The position numbers and the translations under genes are program-made. Shown here piece by piece: positions 52,446-60,854 of a stretch of 64,000 bases of DNA. This DNA is from Streptomyces sp. AA1529 (GTDB lineage: Bacteria; Actinomycetota; Actinomycetes; Streptomycetales; Streptomycetaceae). The notes under the pieces were generated by a model. It saw nothing but the letters and a program-made list of their open reading frames with translations. It did no database searches and was not told the origin of the DNA. Position 1 is the stretch's first letter. The number at the start of each line of letters is the position of its first letter. The DNA lies in assembly GCF_000280905.1 (NCBI RefSeq), contig NZ_ALAP01000097.1, positions 1-64,000 on the forward strand, given 5' to 3'.

Positions 52446-53938
52446 TGGCTCGCATTGTCGTGGTGGGTGCGGGCATGGGCGGACTGGCCGCAGCCGCACG
52501 ACTCGCCGTCGGCGGACATCGCGTCACCGTCTGCGAGCGGACCCAAGTAAGCGGCGGGAAACTCGGTGTGCATCGCCGGGAAGGGTTCGTCTTCGACACA
52601 GGCCCGTCTTTGCTCACCATGCCCGACGTCTACCGCCAGCTGTTCACCGACACGGGTGCGCCTCTTGAGTACTACTGCGACCTGTCGCGAGTCGACCCGG
52701 CGTGCTGGTACCGCTTCGCCGACGGCACCCAACTCTCCATGCCGGGCAATTCGCGAGAGGTGCCGGCCGCCTTGGACCAGGCGCTCGGCGACGGGGCCGG
52801 TCAGCAGTGGAGCAGCCTCCACGAGACCACCGCACGGCTGTGGCACATCGTCAACGACACAGTCATGCAACGCCCTCTGCAGGGGCCCCGTGACCTTCTG
52901 CGCCACGCGACACGCCTACGCGACCTGGCGGCCATCGCGCCGTGGCGAACCCTGCGCGGCATGGGCAGCAGACACCTGCACGATTGGCGGTTGCGCACCT
53001 GGCTGGACCGTTATGCCACCTACACGGGCTCCGATCCGCGACGGACCCCCGCGGTCATGGCGGTCGCCGCCCACATCGAGCAGCACTACGGCGCCTGGTA
53101 TGTGAAGGGCGGACTGCACCGCCTGGCCCAGGCGCTGCACGAACGGTGCCTGGAGCGCGGTGTCCGCTTCCACCACGGCTGCGAGGTTGTCGAGGTCACC
53201 ACTGCGGGCACTCGCGTCGACGGCGTACGGCTCAGGGACGGCAGCGCACTGGCGGCGGACGTGGTGATCTCCAACGCCGACGCCGCACACCTCTACGGCC
53301 GCCTCACCGCTGATCCGCGTTCTCAGGGGGCGCACACCGCGCTGCGCCGCGCGGTCCCGTCGTTTTCCGGGTTCGCCCTCCTGATGGCCCTGCGGGGACG
53401 CGAGCGCGGTACGCCGCATCATCGGGTCTTCTTCCCCCGCGACTACGACGCGGAGTTCGACGCGCTCTTCGGCAGCCATGCCCGGCCCGTCACCGATCCA
53501 GCCATCTACATCAGCGCCCCCGACGATCCGGCCCTGCGCCCGGACAACGCGCACGAAGCCTGGTTCGTTCTGGTCAACGCCCCACGCCACTCCCCAAGCG
53601 AGGCAGCGGGAACGGTGGACTGGGAGGCCACCGGCTTGCGGCACAGCTATGCGGAGCACGTGCTGGACGTTCTGGCAGACCGGGGACTCGATGTGCGTGA
53701 CCGCCTGCTGTGGTACGAGACACGCACACCCGCTGACCTGGAACGGCACCACAGCGCACCCGGGGGCGCCATCTACGGCACCTCCAGCAACGGCCTCCGT
53801 GCTGCCTTCCTGCGGCCGGCCAACCGGTCGCCGGTCCCTGGCCTCTTCCTCGTCGGCGGCTCCAGCCACCCGGGCGGCGGACTGCCCCTCGTGGCGCTGT
53901 CCGCCTCCATCACCGCGTCCCTGATCGGAGCGTGCTGA
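52445..53938 (+). CDS. phytoene desaturase family protein (CrtI/CrtD type)
   Basis: 497 residues: IVVVGAGMGGLAAAARLAVGGHRVTVCER, FVFDTGPSLLTMPDVYRQLF, PAVMAVAAHIEQHYGAWYVKGGLHRLAQALHERC and the C-terminal GLFLVGGSSHPGGGLPLVALSASI. These are hallmarks of the CrtI/CrtD/CrtO-like desaturase family. Coupled to cruF (TGATG), it more likely acts as a CrtD-type 3,4-desaturase on hydrated carotenoids than as the primary phytoene desaturase, but this cannot be settled by eye. It is intact, unlike the crtI fragment at 34168. Confidence 0.85.
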   Translation: MARIVVVGAGMGGLAAAARLAVGGHRVTVCERTQVSGGKLGVHRREGFVFDTGPSLLTMPDVYRQLFTDTGAPLEYYCDLSRVDPACWYRFADGTQLSMPGNSREVPAALDQALGDGAGQQWSSLHETTARLWHIVNDTVMQRPLQGPRDLLRHATRLRDLAAIAPWRTLRGMGSRHLHDWRLRTWLDRYATYTGSDPRRTPAVMAVAAHIEQHYGAWYVKGGLHRLAQALHERCLERGVRFHHGCEVVEVTTAGTRVDGVRLRDGSALAADVVISNADAAHLYGRLTADPRSQGAHTALRRAVPSFSGFALLMALRGRERGTPHHRVFFPRDYDAEFDALFGSHARPVTDPAIYISAPDDPALRPDNAHEAWFVLVNAPRHSPSEAAGTVDWEATGLRHSYAEHVLDVLADRGLDVRDRLLWYETRTPADLERHHSAPGGAIYGTSSNGLRAAFLRPANRSPVPGLFLVGGSSHPGGGLPLVALSASITASLIGAC

Positions 53939-54377
53939 TACCCGCCGCGCGCCACGCCCCAGGGGGACACTGCTCAGTGGGGACACTGCTTAGTAGCCCT
54001 CCCAGGGGCTCTTGGCCGCCCGCACAGCACTCCGGCAAACCCGCGCGATGCACGACAACCGCGGTACACGGGCCTTTGGGAAGAGCACTGTTTACCCGCA
54101 TGGCGGCGGAGACAGTCCGGTCAACGGTGGGCAGGAGCGGCTCCTGCCTCGCCCGGGCCGGACGGCACGCACCGGGCGCCGAACACACGTCCCCTCGGCA
54201 GCTGCGGCACCAGCCGGGCGGTGCCGGCGTTGCGCGGTACGGTTTCTGGACAGTGGCCCCTGCGCTCCGGGCGCGATGGCGGCCCTGGTCCGCGCTCCGT
54301 TGCCCTGACCGGCCACCGGCACCCGGCGACGTCCGCCTCCTCGGCGTCCATCCCGAGGATCTCCGCCGTTCTGCCTA
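53939..54377. other. gene-free stretch after the desaturase
   Basis: About 440 bp. It begins with a short near-direct repeat (GGGGACACTGCT, two copies 14 bp apart at about 53961 and 53978). Rightward frames are Arg/Pro rich and not conserved. I see no recognisable gene. Confidence 0.4.
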
Positions 54378-55508
54378 TCAGCGCTCCCTCAGCGCCAGCC
54401 GTTGGCAAGCGCGAGCTTTCAGAGACCGGGCTTGAGCGGACGCGAGACGGCGCACGAGAGCCCAGGCGGCGAGAGCACCGATGGCGGCGACCGGCACGCG
54501 ATGGTGTGAGGCCCACAACTGCATGGAGAAGCGCCGGGTGTAGCTCACGCAGTGGCCTTCGACGCCTCGTTCTTGATCATCGTCTGCGGCGGCCCACAGG
54601 TTCGAGGGGGGAGCGGGGTGCGGCTTCGAGGAGCTTGCGAGCCAGTAGCCCGCCGCGACGAGGACCCGGTCCACGATGGCAGGCGCCGCCTTGGTCGCCA
54701 GTATGGTCACGAGGCTCTGGCCGCCCACCCAGTACTCGCGGCGGCGCGGATGGTCCGCGGCATGGAGGATACCGCGCGCCGCGACATCGGGATGTTAGGC
54801 AGGAGGCACGGGCCTGGGCTGCCTGCCGGCCTCGGCGGGCATCCAGTCGTAAAGCGGCGTATTGACCGAAGGCAGTTGCACCATCGTCACGGCGACTTTG
54901 CTGCCCGTCGGCAGCAACTCGCAGCGCAGCGACTCATGGAAGCCCAGGATGGCGTGCTTGGCAGCGCAGTAGGCCGCCTGCAGGGGAATGCCGCGGTAGG
55001 CCAAGGCCGAGCCGACCTGCACGATCGTTCCGGCATCGCGGGGCAGCATCTTCCGCAGTGCACATTGGGTCCCAAAGACGTAACCCAGGTAGGTGACCTC
55101 AGTGACGCGCCGGAAGCTGTCCGCGCCCACCAGCGAGACCGGGGCGAAGATCGCCGTGGCCGCGTTGTTGATCCACACATCGATCGGCCCCCAGGTGTCC
55201 TCCACCATGTCGGCAGCCTGGTCCAGTGCCTGGTGATCGGTGACATCTACCGACATGACCAGCGCCTGACCGCCCGCTGCTCGCACTTCTCCGGCAGCCG
55301 CCTCAAGGCCACCGCGTCCGCGTGCCAGCAACGCGACGCGCGCCCCACGCGCAGCGAACGCACGAGCCGTGGCTCTGCCCACGCCGGCGCTGGCGCCCGT
55401 GATGACGACAACCTGCTCACGCCGATGTCGGTACACGGCTACCTCCCGGCCTCGACCCGGTATGCAGCGGTACCTCATCTCCGAGCAGCGAAACAGATAG
55501 CGGCTCAC
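54378..55508 (-). pseudogene. short-chain dehydrogenase with in-frame stop
   Basis: The N-terminal part reads VVVITGASAGVGRATARAFAARGARVALLARG, then NNAATAIFAP and the catalytic VGSALAYRGIPLQAAYCAAKHAILGFH. After MPAEAGRQPRPVPPA there is TAA at 54795-54797. The same frame then continues HPDVAARGILHAADHPRRREYWVGGQSLVTILATKAAP and so on to 54378, the usual C-terminus of this SDR type. Where Tyr is expected, TAC or TAT has become TAA. Near-C-terminal loss could leave a partially functional enzyme. True start probably near 55440 (GTG); the 55508 limit is uncertain. Confidence 0.75.
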
Positions 55509-55600
55509 CGGTTCAGCCCCGCGCGCGTGGCAGCTTCTGCGCGGCGTTGTTCTGATGAGGACACAGGCACTGCCCGACTGGCGAACCCAAGGAGCCCAGC

Positions 55601-55816
55601 ATGATCGTCAAAGCGCTGCACGACGCGGGAATGAAAAGCGAGCACGCCTACCTGGCCGCATTCGCGTCCATCGGAGCCTCCGTGCTCACCTGGAACGCGT
55701 CAACCCAAGTCGAAAATGCCAAGGTGGACCGGGCCGACCGCTGGGGCATCTTCATCGGCGAGTGGGCCCCCACCTTCATGGCCCTGGGCATCGCCCTGAG
55801 CAAGTACGAAGACTGA
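55601..55816 (+). CDS. small conserved membrane-like protein (paralogue of 32611)
   Basis: 71 residues: MIVKALHDAGMKSEHAYLAAFASIGASVLTWNAS and DRADRWGIFIGEWAPTFMALGIALSKYED. It shares most positions with the protein at 32611, from MIVK to ALSxYE. A GGAGCCC ribosome-binding site precedes ATG 55601. It lies after the broken SDR gene at the far edge of the carotenoid half-locus. Confidence 0.75.
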   Translation: MIVKALHDAGMKSEHAYLAAFASIGASVLTWNASTQVENAKVDRADRWGIFIGEWAPTFMALGIALSKYED

Positions 55817-56297
55817 CCAGCAGAGCGCCGCCGCCCGCGCCTGCAGGTTCTCGGGCTGCGGTGGCCTTGCCTCGAAGTGACAGGTGCGCGCTGCAGGTAC
55901 AAGCTCGCCAGTCCAAGTTGTCCGTATTCCTTTGGGAACTGGACAGGGACCGGTTCTGCCGACGGGACTCCTGCGAGGCGCAATTCGCTGACCCTGAACG
56001 GCCCACTCGGCGCCATCGTGATCGTCGACATCAACACCACCTACCGACCGAGAAAGCGTGCCCTCGCCGAACACGCCTCGCAGCCGATCGACGATCACTT
56101 CGGTCCCATGGCCCACACGTTGAGCACTCTGTGGGGCCAGCGCACCGGAGTCGCCCACGCCGAAGCCTTCACAGCCATGCCGGTCCTCGGCCGCCTGCCC
56201 GGCGCCACTTAGCGGTTCAACGGCGCTCTCAACTTACGAACCCACACCGTGGGAAGGAACGACTGGAGACTCACGAACGTAGTCGTCTGCCGGCAGC
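55817..56297. other. gap between carotenoid half-locus and PAP2-like gene
   Basis: About 480 bp. A rightward frame of 111 codons (55877-56212) has mixed composition and no recognisable family, so I do not call it. This may be the junction between the carotenoid DNA and the next element. Confidence 0.35.
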
Positions 56298-56897
56298 TCA
56301 CCGAAGGAGGGCGAAGCTCGCCGCAGCGACGACTGCGCCGAGCAGGGTCCCGGTGAGGGCCTGCCCGCGGGTGTGGTCCCCGAGGGCGACACGGGACCAG
56401 CCGACGAGGCCGACAAGGAGGTAAAGCAGCAACATCCACGAGCCGTAGGTCTGCGCGAGCATGATCGCGGCGCCGGCGGAGACGGCTTGGTGCACGCTGA
56501 TCTTCCAGACCGTGGTGATCACCGCGAGAACAGCGAGGGTGATCAGCATCGTCGCGATCAGGGCCACGACCTCGCGCGGAGCGTCGAGGCCAACCAACAG
56601 CGCGATACCGACGCCGACGGAGACCAGGATGGCCACCATCACGACCAGGCGCCCCTTCTTGGCTCCGAGGTGCCGGTCGGCCCAGTGATCCTTGCGAATC
56701 CCGTACTTGATCACCAGGAGGGGGATCACGGCGGCGAAGAGGATGCCAAGGACGGCCCAGGCGAGACCGGACCAGGCCGCCGCGTGCCAGCCGACAAGCA
56801 CGGTGACGAGCGTGATCCAGGTGGCTGGTGCGAGTTTGTCGGTGACGGTGCGGGCGAGCGCGGACTCCTGTGGGCTGGCTGTGTGGCTGTCGGTCAT
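56298..56897 (-). CDS. PAP2-like integral membrane protein
   Basis: 199 residues with about five membrane helices. Partial PAP2 phosphatase landmarks are HQAVSAGAAIM in the fourth helix region and SRVALGDHTRGQALTGTLLGA near the C-terminus (S-R-x5-H-x3-Q pattern). The first PAP2 motif K-x6-RP is degenerate (KKGRLVV). It could be a lipid phosphatase or a catalytically silent relative. The start overlaps the stop of the upstream MAB_1171c-like gene (ATGA), so they are co-translated. Confidence 0.7.
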   Translation of the reverse strand: MTDSHTASPQESALARTVTDKLAPATWITLVTVLVGWHAAAWSGLAWAVLGILFAAVIPLLVIKYGIRKDHWADRHLGAKKGRLVVMVAILVSVGVGIALLVGLDAPREVVALIATMLITLAVLAVITTVWKISVHQAVSAGAAIMLAQTYGSWMLLLYLLVGLVGWSRVALGDHTRGQALTGTLLGAVVAAASFALLR

Positions 56898-58075
56898 GGT
56901 GAGGTTCCCTGCTCGGTGCTGTGCCGGGAGAGCGCTGCGGCCTCGGCGGCGGCGAACTCGGTTACGAGGGGCGTGCGGTAGAGGTCGCTGACGTGCAGGA
57001 GCCAGGCGACCTCTTCTTCCGGTGAGGTGTCGACCACGCCGGGCACGGGGCGGTCGTCCGGGCACTGGGTTGCGGGGACGTGGTTGGTTCGGACGGCGGT
57101 GGCGAGCCAGCCGGCTTCCGCTGCTGCGGCTCTGTCCGCTTCGGGGATATCGGCTTGAGCCGCTGCTGTCCGGGCCTTCGCCTGGACGCTGGCTGGTACG
57201 ACCTCACGTAGGGCCAGGCATGCGTCACCAATTTCGACGACACGTCGCTCCAGCCGGAATTTGATCTTGTGCCACGGCGCCTGCGTCGGCAGCACGACGT
57301 CGGGTGCGGCCGTGGTGAGTTCCTCCCACAGAGATTCCAGTCGCCTGTAAGTACGCCAGTTGTATACCGCTTCAGTCGCAACAGCGATGGGAGGGAGGCA
57401 ACTCCCCAGAACGATGCTGGCGATGGCAGTCAATTTGAGCCCCTCGGAAAGCCCGTCTGCCAGAGACTCTCCACCGGGAAGTGCGTGCCCCGATGCGAGA
57501 AGGGCCAGGGACAGGAGCCGGTGCAGAGCGTACGCGGCACCTATTGCTGTGCCGCCGCCGAGGAAACATCGGCCACCACGTGTCCATCCGTGGGAATGGC
57601 GCACACCGCTAAGAAAGAGCCAGCTAGCCATGGTCATGGCGCAGCCGATGTAGAGCGTGAATACGCTCTTGTAAGCGGCGGCGAAGAGTGACGGCCGGAC
57701 GGATTCGAAAAAGTCCTCCGCCTGGGGGCCGGGCGTGAGGGCGAAGAACAGAACCATTAGCGGGAGGGCGGTTATCACGGCTGCCCATCGCAAGCGTGGA
57801 GCGAATCCTTCGGGACGTGCCATATTCGCAACAAAGTCGAGAACGGCGGCAGCGGAAATAATGCCAAACAGGTACTTCAGCAGGTGGGCAAGGCCAGTTA
57901 CTCCCATCGTCGAATCGATTGATTCCGCCACGGGGCGGGGCTCAAAGGTGAGCGCTATAGCCAGGAAGGTGAAAGCAGCCCACAGGGACCGTTGACGGTG
58001 GGAGTGGCGAACTGACGGCAGGCGCCACAAGGAGACGATCCACAAGGCTCCCGCGACTAGTGCTTGAGCGCTCAT
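56894..58075 (-). CDS. MAB_1171c-like multispan membrane protein
   Basis: 393 residues. Seven or more hydrophobic segments in the first 230 residues (for example LVAGALWIVSLWRLPS, LWAAFTFLAIALTFEP, LLKYLFGIISAAAVLDF, VITALPLMVLFFALTPG, GCAMTMASWLFLSG) then a cytoplasmic helical domain with RRLESLWEELTTAAPDVVLP and WHKIKFRLERRVVEIGDACLAL. This is the pattern of MAB_1171c family putative transporters in actinomycetes, function unknown. It overlaps the ImmA stop and the PAP2 start (ATGA), so the three are translationally linked. Confidence 0.8.
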   Translation of the reverse strand: MSAQALVAGALWIVSLWRLPSVRHSHRQRSLWAAFTFLAIALTFEPRPVAESIDSTMGVTGLAHLLKYLFGIISAAAVLDFVANMARPEGFAPRLRWAAVITALPLMVLFFALTPGPQAEDFFESVRPSLFAAAYKSVFTLYIGCAMTMASWLFLSGVRHSHGWTRGGRCFLGGGTAIGAAYALHRLLSLALLASGHALPGGESLADGLSEGLKLTAIASIVLGSCLPPIAVATEAVYNWRTYRRLESLWEELTTAAPDVVLPTQAPWHKIKFRLERRVVEIGDACLALREVVPASVQAKARTAAAQADIPEADRAAAAEAGWLATAVRTNHVPATQCPDDRPVPGVVDTSPEEEVAWLLHVSDLYRTPLVTEFAAAEAAALSRHSTEQGTSP

Positions 58076-58644
58076 GTGTATCTGCCGGACTCGCGCTTGC
58101 GGGGGTGAGCCAGCACGTCGTCCAAGCCGTTGTCACCAGCGTTGTCAGCCGGGAGATTGTCGATTATCTCTCCGAGGAACGAGGCTGCCAGTTCGGCATC
58201 ACGTTCCTGCTGGGTGTCGTAGGAAGCCCGCCCAAAAGCCGCACGGATCTTGTCCGGGTCGATGAGATGGGATAGGACCGCGACGATTGCCGAGGTGTCA
58301 CTGGTGACATGGTGCCCCAAGAGCATGTGCGCCAGTTCATGACGAATTATTTGTTCTCGATGCCGCTTACTGGTGCCGATCACGTGGAAAATGTGGTCGG
58401 TCTCATCGAAGGAAACGAATATCCCGCATGGTGCTTCTACTCCGCCCACTTCTGGCAAGGGGTGCAAGTGAAGCGGTCTGCCTCGGCCGCTGCCTAGGCG
58501 TTCGCAAAATTCTTCGATGGAGAACGGACGTGGGGCCCGTATTCCGCTTAGCTGTTCCGCGCATCGAGTGCGTAGATATTCCTCGCGGCGCTGGTGGTAG
58601 AGCATCTCGTCGGTCCTTGAACGGTCTTCACCCCCCAATTGCAC
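58072..58644 (-). CDS. ImmA/IrrE family metallopeptidase
   Basis: 190 residues. The zinc motif is HELAH at 102-106 in IIRHELAHMLLGHH. The upstream region (SIEEFCERLGSGRGRPLHLHPLP and CGIFVSFDETDHIFHVIG) matches the family. Members cleave XRE-type repressors, as ImmA does in ICEBs1, or serve as regulators. ATG 58644 is used; ATG 58602 (MLYHQ) is an alternative. Its stop overlaps the next start. An XRE gene lies 115 bp upstream. Confidence 0.88.
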   Translation of the reverse strand: MQLGGEDRSRTDEMLYHQRREEYLRTRCAEQLSGIRAPRPFSIEEFCERLGSGRGRPLHLHPLPEVGGVEAPCGIFVSFDETDHIFHVIGTSKRHREQIIRHELAHMLLGHHVTSDTSAIVAVLSHLIDPDKIRAAFGRASYDTQQERDAELAASFLGEIIDNLPADNAGDNGLDDVLAHPRKRESGRYT

Positions 58645-58759
58645 ACGTCACCGGAATGGATACCCGCTCCCGGTTGCGTGTCGAGTGAAGCTATCAGACG
58701 AGAAGCTTATTGTGCATTCAACCAGTTGTGGTGACTGGATTCATTCGGAAGTGGATCTG

Positions 58760-59209
58760 TTACTCGCTGTCAGGTCTTCCTTCAAGACCTTCGAGTTTGC
58801 GCGCCCGCTCGATGACCATCTTGATCATTTCGAGGCTCTCGGCAGACAGGCCGTTGGCGCGGAAGGCGAGATTTCGCACACTGCTGTCCTCGGCCGTTCT
58901 CAGGAGTTCGAGGGCTGCGTCTGCACGGGCGGACTCCGCCTCATCGACATCGAAGAAGTAGTTGGGCGTGACCCCGAACAGCCGGGCCACGGCTGCGAGC
59001 GTGGTGGCGGTCGGGTTCGTCTTCGTGCCCTGCCGCAACTGGGAGATCGCACTCGGTGAAACCGTGGACCCTTCGGATTCCGCTGCCGCCTCGATGGTGC
59101 GTGACGCTTCTGCGTTGGTGTAGGGGCGCCCCGTCGCCGGATTGGGCACGGTCTCAAAGAGGTGATTCAGCCTCTGTGTGAGCAGTGGCGTTCCTGGATC
59201 GTCAGACAC
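58760..59209 (-). CDS. XRE family transcriptional regulator
   Basis: 149 residues with an N-terminal HTH: YTNAEASRTIEAAAESEGSTVSPSAISQLRQGTKTNPTATTLAAVARLFGVTPNYFF. The C-terminal helix region (SAESLEMIKMVIERARKLEGLEG) could mediate dimerisation. Such repressors are the usual substrate of ImmA-type proteases. It is divergent from the replication operon (59530 on), so it may repress that promoter as well as its own. Codon use is somewhat less GC-rich than neighbours. Confidence 0.85.
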   Translation of the reverse strand: MSDDPGTPLLTQRLNHLFETVPNPATGRPYTNAEASRTIEAAAESEGSTVSPSAISQLRQGTKTNPTATTLAAVARLFGVTPNYFFDVDEAESARADAALELLRTAEDSSVRNLAFRANGLSAESLEMIKMVIERARKLEGLEGRPDSE

Positions 59210-59529
59210 CCTGTCCTTCCTCTCGCTCGCCCACGACCGGACGATACTCCAGTGTCGGCTCAGGCGAAAAATCCCAGGGTTGGATACTCAAGGGTTGACA
59301 TGCGTCGATCGAGGTCACGTATGGTCACCGTCACCAACGCCAAAGTGTTGAGGCGACCCTAGACCGGTACTCAAGTATCGGGCGTTGTCCGGGGCGGCGC
59401 CGGTGCCCGAGGGGGCTACCTCGAACACCGGCCGCGCCCCGGCGGGGCGGATACATAACCGGAGCAGACCGGCTGGCCTTTTCGACGAGAGCTGCCGCCC
59501 TGCCCCGCCTACGAGGGAGGAATCTTCGC
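59210..59529. promoter_or_regulatory. intergenic control region between XRE and replication operon
   Basis: 320 bp separating two divergent genes, with relatively AT-rich stretches (about 59240-59350) where promoters for both sides are likely. The second half is GC rich with GCCCCGGCGGGGC-like symmetry (about 59436) and a GAGGGAGGAATC ribosome-binding site before 59530. No operator was resolved. Confidence 0.45.
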
Positions 59530-59895
59530 ATGCCTGCACCTCCGGCCGGAAGCGTGCGCCACGATACGACCGCCGAGGACGGTGCTTCCGGCGCCGGCGC
59601 CGGCGCCTGCCACGCACGCCTTGCCGAGCTGCTCGCCGACATGATCCCCCGCGCCTGCGTCATCCGTGTCTCCCAGCGTGAACCGGACCGTTGCTGGCCC
59701 AGCCCCTACGCTCGCGCCTACGACGAGCGGGGGCGGCTGCTGATCCTGAACCGCGCCCAGCGGCTGACCGCTGCCCGCTGGGTTATCCGGGCCAGCCCGG
59801 AGCTGGACTGGGACGAGCCGCACGACCTCGACCTCGTTTCGGGCACGCTGCGGCCCACGGCCGTGGGATACGCCGCTGTCGACGGGGGGTGCTGA
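59530..59895 (+). CDS. small protein of actinomycete mobile elements
   Basis: 121 residues: a Ala/Gly/Asp-rich leader, then LAELLADMIPRACVIRVSQREPDRCWPSPYARAYDERGRLLILNRAQRLTAARWVIRA. This pattern occurs in AICE-type replication modules, function unknown. It is immediately upstream of the replication initiator-like gene, and a ribosome-binding site precedes the ATG. Confidence 0.65.
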   Translation: MPAPPAGSVRHDTTAEDGASGAGAGACHARLAELLADMIPRACVIRVSQREPDRCWPSPYARAYDERGRLLILNRAQRLTAARWVIRASPELDWDEPHDLDLVSGTLRPTAVGYAAVDGGC

Positions 59896-59897
59896 GC

Positions 59898-60854
59898 ATG
59901 GCCCGGATTCGCACGCTCAAGCCCGAGGCGTTCGCCTCGGAGTCGCTCGCCGAGGTGAGCATCCACGCCGAGCGGACGTTCTTCGGCCTGCTGACCCAGT
60001 GCGACGATCACGGTCGCTTCCGAGACCAGCCCGCCGTTATCGCCGGACTATTGTGGTCGTTGCGCCCCGAGCACGGCCCGGTCGGTGTCGAGGACGATCT
60101 GACCCAGCTCGCGACGGCGGGGCTGATCTGCCGCTACGAGGTCGACGGCAAGCGGTACCTGCACGTCGTTACCTTCCTGCGGCACCAGAGGATCAACCGG
60201 CCTAGCGGTATCCGGCATCCCGACTGCCCGCTCCACGACGCCGAGCGGCCTGCCACGGACGATGCGGCGCAGACTGCGGGAGCCCTCCCTCAGTCCTCAC
60301 GGAGGGATCACGGAGGGCTCACGGAGGACTCAGTGAGTCCTCACGGAGCAGTGCGTGAGGGCTCCGTGAACGACGAAACCGCAGGTCACCTCGCATTCAG
60401 TGAGGGTTCAGTGAGTCCTCACGGAGGAGGCGGTGAGTCCTCCATGAGCCCTCATGGTCCGGATCTAGGACCTAGGAACGTGGATCTAGGATCTTCCCCT
60501 TCGGGGGGCGCGAGCGCCCCCGCACAGGAGTCCGTCTCCACCCAGCAGCTCATCGGCGAGTACGCCGCTTCTTGCGCGCACCGTCCGCCGAACGGGGTGC
60601 TCGGACACCTCGGGCGCGAGGTCGCCAAGCTGCTCAAGGAGGGCATCGACCCGGCCCACGTCCGTGCCGGGCTGGCCCGCCACCGGGCGAAGGGGCTGCA
60701 TCCGAGCACGCTGCCGAGCCTGGTGCACGAGGCGATGAACGCCACCGGCCCGGCTGGTGGCTTGGTGCGGCCGGAATCTGCGAATACCGTGCGCGGTCAC
60801 CGGGCCTGGGCCAACCCCGCCGACCCTGCCGCCGCCTACGCCGAGGAGCTGTGA
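59898..60854 (+). CDS. replication initiator-like protein
   Basis: 318 residues. The N-terminal domain (RTLKPEAFASESLAEVSIHAERTFFGLLTQCDDHGRFRDQPAVIAGLLW to TFLRHQRINRPS) is the winged-helix domain of phage/AICE replication proteins. A Ser/Gly-rich linker of about 90 residues is encoded by repeat-rich DNA. The C-terminal domain (STQQLIGEYAASC, HLGREVAKLLKEGIDPAHVRAGLARHRAKGLHPSTLPSLVHEAM) resembles the helicase-loading part of such initiators. ATG 59898 just follows the upstream gene. The stop overlaps the AAA gene start (TGATG). Confidence 0.8.
   Translation: MARIRTLKPEAFASESLAEVSIHAERTFFGLLTQCDDHGRFRDQPAVIAGLLWSLRPEHGPVGVEDDLTQLATAGLICRYEVDGKRYLHVVTFLRHQRINRPSGIRHPDCPLHDAERPATDDAAQTAGALPQSSRRDHGGLTEDSVSPHGAVREGSVNDETAGHLAFSEGSVSPHGGGGESSMSPHGPDLGPRNVDLGSSPSGGASAPAQESVSTQQLIGEYAASCAHRPPNGVLGHLGREVAKLLKEGIDPAHVRAGLARHRAKGLHPSTLPSLVHEAMNATGPAGGLVRPESANTVRGHRAWANPADPAAAYAEEL
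60294..60491. repeat. iteron-like repeat cluster inside the replication gene
   Basis: TCCTCACGGAG occurs at 60294, 60338 and 60416; GTGAGTCCTCAC, an inverted repeat with a 2-nt centre, occurs at about 60333 and 60411; GGATCTAGGA occurs at 60461 and 60482. Several degenerate CACGGAGG copies lie between. They fall in the linker-coding part of the initiator gene, a common place for replication origins. Repeats of similar codons could also explain them. Confidence 0.6.

Noticed and set aside
55877..56212. 111-codon rightward frame
   Set aside because: No recognisable domain, no ribosome-binding site evident and irregular codon use; kept as unannotated gap.
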